A DNA stretch of 64,000 nucleotides from Liolophura sinensis (taxonomy: Eukaryota; Mollusca; Polyplacophora; Chitonida; Chitonidae). Shown here one piece after another: positions 58,741 through 64,000 of this stretch. The stretch's first letter is position 1; every line of letters begins with the position of its first letter. The stretch is from contig NC_088304.1 of assembly GCF_032854445.1 (NCBI RefSeq), positions 18,141,850 to 18,205,849 on the forward strand, written 5' to 3'. The notes beneath the pieces were generated by a model, which had not been told where the DNA came from, made no database searches, and saw nothing but the letters and a program-made list of their open reading frames with translations. The translations under genes and the position numbers were made by a program.

Positions 58741-61700
58741 CTGAAACAAAAGACAGAAGGGTGAGATTAGGCACATGCATATACTCAGGTACTTTTATAT
58801 AAATATAAAATATGTAATTAATAGGTAGAAGATGAAACATATGGCAAAATAAAGAGTTACCAATCAGCTAACTGTTTTCATTGTACAGATCTAAGAATGT
58901 AAGTGGTAAACAGTATTATCTGCTAGGAAACACTAATTCTTTCTGAGACAAATTTGCTCCTGAATTTGTTTCCCATATTTATTACTAATAATCTTACATT
59001 TCACTGGTGTTATTAAGCGTTTGGATATTAAATGACAATTATATTCAAAAAGAATTACAGCACAAGTACCTTGACACATACCAACAATCCCAACAAGGTA
59101 GTTAAAATTTGCATAATTTGTCGGAAGAATTTTTCCTGAATTTTATAGAATACATTAAAAATCTTTAAAATACATTTCATCCACTCAACTAGTAGAACAG
59201 AAGAACATAATATCCACATGTTACAGTTCGTATGTTAGTACATACAAGGCAGCATGAAAACCAAATAACATCATCCCCATGTTAAAAAGTTCTTAGTCAC
59301 AAATGTGAATGAAGTCAAAAACCCCAATTCTTACTAAAATACAGGTCACGTAAGTTTCTGCAAGAATTGTATAATATGGATTCTATTTGCAAAAGCTATG
59401 CATGCAGTAGTTAAATGCAAGACAATATTTACACACCATATTGAAAACAAAAAAATTCAACCAAAATCCACAACCATTAGAGAAGCACAATCCTGCCAGT
59501 AGAAATGTCATTTTAGTTACCAAGCACCGGTCACCCTGGGACGGAAAATAATGTCAAGCTGACAAAACTAAAGTTAGTAGTGATGATGTGATCATGTTTG
59601 TGAGCCGTCCTATACAAGCAACACCAGTTTTTGCAAGCATTCACAAAATGTACCTCGCCTCTTTCACAAAAACTAGGATCTAGCACATGTAAATATCCCA
59701 CAAGATGGTGCTCCCACCCTTCGCTATTAAAAAAAAAAAAGTCTCCTTTATACATACAAATGTAATTTAATTATTGAACAAACAAGTTGGCCTGGATATT
59801 AATCTGGTCATGTATACGCCCTGATCAACAATTTGAAAATTCATGTACTATGAGACAACTTGAGATTTGATGTCTCAACTTTCGGATCAGTCACGTACCC
59901 TTTTGGCCTGTTATAACATGCCCTTTATACTACCTACACGTATACATTTCCCATACTGTTTGAATGCCTACTTGTACCACTATGAGTTTAACTACGGATA
60001 CATGAGTACACATGTAAAAAACATACAGCCCAAGGGCTGTGAAATGGGCCTATTGCTCTTCTTCTATTTTTCTTGTAACTAATGACCAATTGTCTTATGG
60101 TACAATTCATTGGTCTTCTCCACCCACAAAGGGCCTATCAGTTATTCTGTCTGCCTTGACCTCAAAGAGAATGCACTGCACCAGAACGTCATATTATGAT
60201 AAACTGTAAGATTGTACACATTTCCTGAAATTTTTTTGCAACTAAGTCATTACTATTTCTATTTGTTCAGTTAGTGTGAGCATGAAAATCTTCATTATTT
60301 GTACCACTGCGGTGTGTGGCAACAGATCAAATCAACATATCGTAATACATGTTTTGGCCCTTATATTGTATAGTTGTATCTCAACAGTACAATTATGGCA
60401 AGGATTATAAAACACATGTACAATCTCTGAACGTTCGATCGTTTCAGGATCAATTTTTCCTCACATACAGCAAACATAATTAACAGCTCAATCCACAAAT
60501 TAACAGATAACTTCTTCAACAGACAATGAAAACCTTTGTATAATAAGTTTGCTGGCATTCGCGCAATTAGGAAGATCAACTATTGGGCAGTAACCCAAGG
60601 GGTCAAGCAGTGCTACAGATGATTTTCAGATGTAACGCGGTACTCACTACTTTTCCAAGAGAGGAAGCACTGGATAAACCTACCGCAGTACACACTTTTT
60701 GAAAATACTTTTGAGAACACTTCACTATTCTGGGTCCTCAGCAATACACCTGCACAGTGTAAAGTTGACTGAGTGAAGTGGACAGAGAAAATCGAAAGGC
60801 ATACATGTGCATACATGTATAGGCCTACATAGACCTACCACCTCGGAGATTCTTGTACCTACATACATGTATAGGACTACAACTACATCTACATGTCGAT
60901 TGCCCAGAATTATGACTTGTCATAACATTCTAGAATTAATTAATTAATTATTTCAGCTCTTCACGAGGAATGAATCTGATCTCATAGGCCTACATTTATT
61001 TATTACACCTCAACCTGTAGGCCTCCTGGGTTTATTCCAATAACTCACTCGCTGACAACTTTACCTTTTTGTTTTGTTTTGATAGCTGGGGTTGCAGTAT
61101 TATTTCATTCTATGGATACTTGCCTAACGTGACTGGGAATTTTTTTTTATTTTTTTACCTGTCGAAACATTTCTGTATACACGAACATCTGCCGTTTTCG
61201 GATCGAAACATGGTGCACTTGTTATGATAAATCCAAATGGTGGGTAGTGGTTCATGAGCCTTTGCTGTAACCTTCAGTTTCTGAAAAGTAACACGTCGTG
61301 GAGAGCATTGTGCAGGTAAACTACTTTGGTGATCCACTTTCGATTTTGTCAGGGCTGTTTGCTTTCAATCTCGCATGTTCGCTATATCTTTCAGGAATTT
61401 AGGCGTACACACATATCGTCATGCAAATTCAGTTTGTTTTAATATTAGAGAAGTATCATCTAATTTTCAACGCATTTACCCCTGCACGTCCCTTATCTGT
61501 AGCACTGGAGTCAAGGTCAAATGGCATTTCCACCATCTGATAACTTCTACGTTCTTTATTTTCACCATTTCGGTGACTAACAAAGCACTCGATTGCCAAA
61601 AGGTGGGCCTAAATATTATTAGAAGCTATTAAATACATGAACGTAGGCTACCTTACATGGTGTAAATCTTTTCGCTACACACACTACCACAGGCAATCAA

Positions 61701-63471
61701 AGTACCGACTGGTATGTGACATTTACCCGCACGATCCTCAAAATAGCGCAAGCCCATTCGATAAACTTTCGTGGCATGAAACCAAACAAATAATAAATGA
61801 GAGGACGACTCCAAACATCATTAAAATTTTTGTTCAATGCATAATCATAACATATAAATCCCAAGAAAACAATGAAGAAAATATCACAAAAGCGGAACTA
61901 CTTCTAGCAATTTCTTCAAAGGTCTATAATGGGCCTCTGGCGATTCTCACCAACAGACCCACACAGAGGGCTCCACATGGAAGCAGATGAAGTGATTTGG
62001 GTTTATCTCAGCTGAAGCTCACACAACTCTTTATGCAGTCCAACAAAAATTCAGAAAATATATGACAGCTATATCATGAACATATCAGTGTTAAAGAGCA
62101 ACCAAAACTCCCCTGTTAGTTGTTTTTACTTTTAGGCAGTAAGTAACTGAATGGTCAGTAACTTTGTAAAATGGAAGATTAGTAAATCTAGTTAATGGCA
62201 CCATGATTAAATAGGAAGCAAACTCTCAAATCTTCAAAAATGTACCATGTTGAGTTTCTTTTTCTTTCAGGCTTTTTTAAAATCAATAACGATCTCTGGA
62301 AGATCTCCGGGAGCGGTAATGAGCTGGTGACCTTGACCTTCGTTGACGTGGTGATTGGGAATACTGTCTGCGTCTGTCTCTGTTCACTGACCTTGACCTT
62401 GACCTTTATCACCAAGGTCACGAGTGAAGTGGGGGTAGAGAGAGCAGGAAAAGAGACAAAAAATAAAAATAAACTCATAAACAAAAACAAGACGTGAAAA
62501 AAGGCAACAAAAATTGAAGACCAGAAACAACCAAACAAACAACGAGTGAAAAAACAAAGTGAAAAAATTCAACCATAATGGCAGCGCACAGGTGGTACAA
62601 TAAATACACCTTATAACGATTCACAAACAATACATATACATGTAAATGATACAGCATAACAAAAGGTTCACCATTATAAATCACAACACTCAATTATTTT
62701 ACCCGACAGCCTTAGTTGAGGAAATTGTAATACTGTATCATGTACATGACCTTCAACAACAACTGTGTTCTTAATGTTTCCTTTATTCACATGAACATTC
62801 GTAGATTCACACTCCTAAATTTAATTTCACCAATGCGGTGGCTGTGAGTTTATGTACAGTTTATGCTGGCTTCCTCTCTAGCCATATGTGTGAAGGTCTT
62901 ACAGCAATCTGCTGGTCTTCTCCCTCCATAATGCTTGCTGCCGTCATATAAGTGAAATATTCTCTAGTAAGGTGTAAAACACCAATCAAATAAATAAATA
63001 AATCAGTGGAGTTGGTCACTAAAAACTATAACCATAAAAAATTCATAAAAAATGTTTTCTAGTGTATATTCATAAATACTATCACTCCTCCAGGTTTCAG
63101 CTGTCACCCATGGGTTGCCTCTATAAAACACCATCAAATAGGACTTGGGCTAAGTGTGACACCTGTGGATTCTCCAAGACAAGCCTTCCTACCTGGTTAT
63201 CCTCCTCTTATCCAGGTGACTTGGCGAGCCTCTGCGGCGCCTGATGGATGGGCTGCGCGACCCTCGGCTCCTGGGCGAAGTCTTGCTGTGACTGGCACTA
63301 CGAGATCGCTCCCGGCTGTAGCTCCTCCTGTGGCTGCGAGATCGGGATCTTTTGCGGCGCTTCTCAGGCGAATATGATTTGGAGCGTTTGCGGCGCTTCT
63401 CGGGCGAGTATGATTTGGAGCGTTTGCGGCGCTTGGATGAGGGAGAGTAGGAAAGAGATCGACTCCTGCTC
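58569..63471 (-). CDS. 3' end of an Srrm2/3/4-type splicing factor with eMIC domain (partial)
   Basis: The visible exons are a shared RS exon (63471-63193), an alternative near terminal exon (62403-62283) and a far terminal exon (58740-58569). The shared exon begins in phase 2, so more exons lie beyond the right edge. Joined to the far exon, it gives SPSHLDKRRIT then SARKRPVPYYRP, which aligns with the vertebrate SRRM3/SRRM4 eMIC (I recall DSPSHLEARRITSARKRPIP and YYRPSP). In those proteins the eMIC is needed to include neural microexons of 3-27 bases. Non-vertebrate bilaterians are reported to keep one ancestral Srrm234 gene that makes eMIC-plus and eMIC-minus forms by alternative 3' ends, and this locus has that structure. 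The protein acts in the nucleus with the spliceosome. The N-terminal cwf21-type region is not in the window. Confidence 0.9.
62283..62403 (-). CDS. Near alternative terminal exon: RS tail without eMIC
   Basis: The acceptor GTGATAAAG, behind a C/T-rich tract (CTCTCTCTACCCCCACTTCA), leads into a phase that fits the shared exon: AG plus G makes Arg. It then reads SRSRSVNRDRRRQYSQSPRQ, RRSRSPAHYRSRRSSRDRY and a stop. The RS content and exact phase argue that this is a real exon. Its first bases are a hexamer repeat (GTCAAG three times), giving alternative in-phase AG acceptors 6 bases apart. Confidence 0.8.
62833..63005 (+). mobile_element. SINE family A, 5'-truncated
   Basis: It begins at CCAATGCGGTGGCTGTGAGT and ends ACACCAATCAAATAAATAAA. 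It lies between the shared RS exon and the near terminal exon of the Srrm2/3/4-type gene, antisense to it. Confidence 0.88.
63193..63471 (-). CDS. Shared RS-rich exon carrying the first half of the eMIC
   Basis: The acceptor is ATCTATACACAG. The exon encodes SRSRSLSYSPSS, two repeats of KRRKRSKSYSPE and a third partial one, then RSRSRSHRRSYSRERSRSAS and RGSRSPSIRRRRGSPSHLDK, RRIT, with AG left over before GTAGGAAG. SPSHLDKRRIT is the conserved eMIC start. If the intron is kept, the next codons are AGG TAG, so an unspliced message ends one residue later. Confidence 0.92.
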
Positions 63472-64000
63472 CTGTGTATAGATGGGATACAAACAGACAA
63501 GTCAGGACAAAGGTAAAAGGACTATATACTAGTATGTAGAAGTCGGGAGCTCTGGTTCTCAGTTTTGAAGGCCCTTGTAAAATGCATGATGCAATGCTGA
63601 GCAGCTTTGCTTTTGCAAAGAGCACAGAAAAATGACATGCACAATGGTGAACAGCCAGTTTTGATGACTGGGAGCTTGAAACTCAACACCACAAAAGCCT
63701 AAAATGTGATTCCTTTAAATGCTAATTTCAAGCTGCGCATGGATATGTTAAAATTTAAATGGACAATCTCTGCAACACGAAAATGCTGAACAGGAAATTC
63801 CCCGGCTTTTGCTTCAAGCCTCGGGATTTACATTTCAGATTCCTTCATTTACTTTTTTTTTACCTTAGTGCCATACTGTACTGTACCTTGGCCTCTTTGA
63901 AATTACACATTAAAACAATAGTTTCCTGACTCTGTCTTAAGATACTAATCCACAATTGACATTTTTTGTTATACAGACCTTTCTGGGGAATAGCTTCTTG
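63472..64000. other. Right-edge intron of the Srrm2/3/4-type gene
   Basis: No exon with RS character or matching phase was found here. It is read as intron upstream (on the minus strand) of the shared RS exon; earlier exons must lie past the window edge. Confidence 0.6.

Noticed and set aside
61637-61990. A 117-codon plus-strand open frame
   Set aside because: No recognisable family, no repeat of it elsewhere, and it lies inside the long eMIC intron on the opposite strand; chance is the simpler reading.
1-64000. LINE, retrovirus-like or other virus-derived coding remains
   Set aside because: I looked for reverse transcriptase, integrase and capsid-like signatures in the open frames and saw none; all mobile DNA recognised is SINE or small inverted-repeat elements.

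Overview
This is a gene-bearing window of animal nuclear DNA: split genes with GT-AG introns, tRNA-headed SINEs with target-site duplications, many minisatellites and an AT-rich background. It is most likely from a marine lophotrochozoan such as a mollusc or brachiopod. The organism call is inference; it rests on the style of the two SINE families and on the deep bilaterian gene content. I see no bacterial, organellar or retroviral genes.

Six protein genes can be built exon by exon with matching splice phases. (1) A + strand gene at 3487-6602 encodes a Ser-Pro-x-Arg-rich repeat protein of unknown function. (2) MRM3, the mitochondrial 16S rRNA 2'-O-methyltransferase, lies on the - strand at 8458-12523 in four exons. 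(3) GLOD4, with two glyoxalase-fold domains, lies on the + strand at 13251-22553 in ten exons. It starts about 0.7 kb from MRM3, head to head, which is also the arrangement I recall at human 17p13.3. (4) A - strand gene at 33133-41869 in four exons encodes a signal peptide, one VWFC domain, a membrane segment and a long Ser-rich PPxY tail. (5) PXMP2, a peroxisomal Mpv17-family protein, lies on the + strand at 42874-50077 in five exons. It is head to head with gene 4 across about 1 kb that holds a TCTCGCGAGA palindrome. (6) The 3' end of a single Srrm2/3/4-type gene lies on the - strand at 58569-63471 and runs off the right edge. It carries the eMIC domain that drives neural microexon splicing.

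The most exciting locus is the last one. A shared RS exon (63193-63471) can splice in the same phase to two different terminal exons. The near one (62283-62403) ends in more RS sequence and a stop, giving no eMIC. The far one (58569-58740) completes the eMIC with ARKRPVPYYRP. Reading into the intron gives a stop one codon later. The DNA therefore shows the switch that separates a general from a microexon-promoting isoform.

Between and inside the genes the DNA is rich in tandem arrays (periods of roughly 16, 21, 24, 25, 30-36, 40, 41, 47, 60 and 62 bases), two SINE families (called A and B here), two short terminal-inverted-repeat elements and one fold-back element. A 2-kb array at 25760-27836 appears to have grown from the body of a family B SINE. 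GLOD4 has two one-base irregularities that break it as written; these may be assembly errors or a damaged allele. A short echo of MRM3 exon 2 lies in GLOD4 intron 1 and differs from the source only at synonymous sites.
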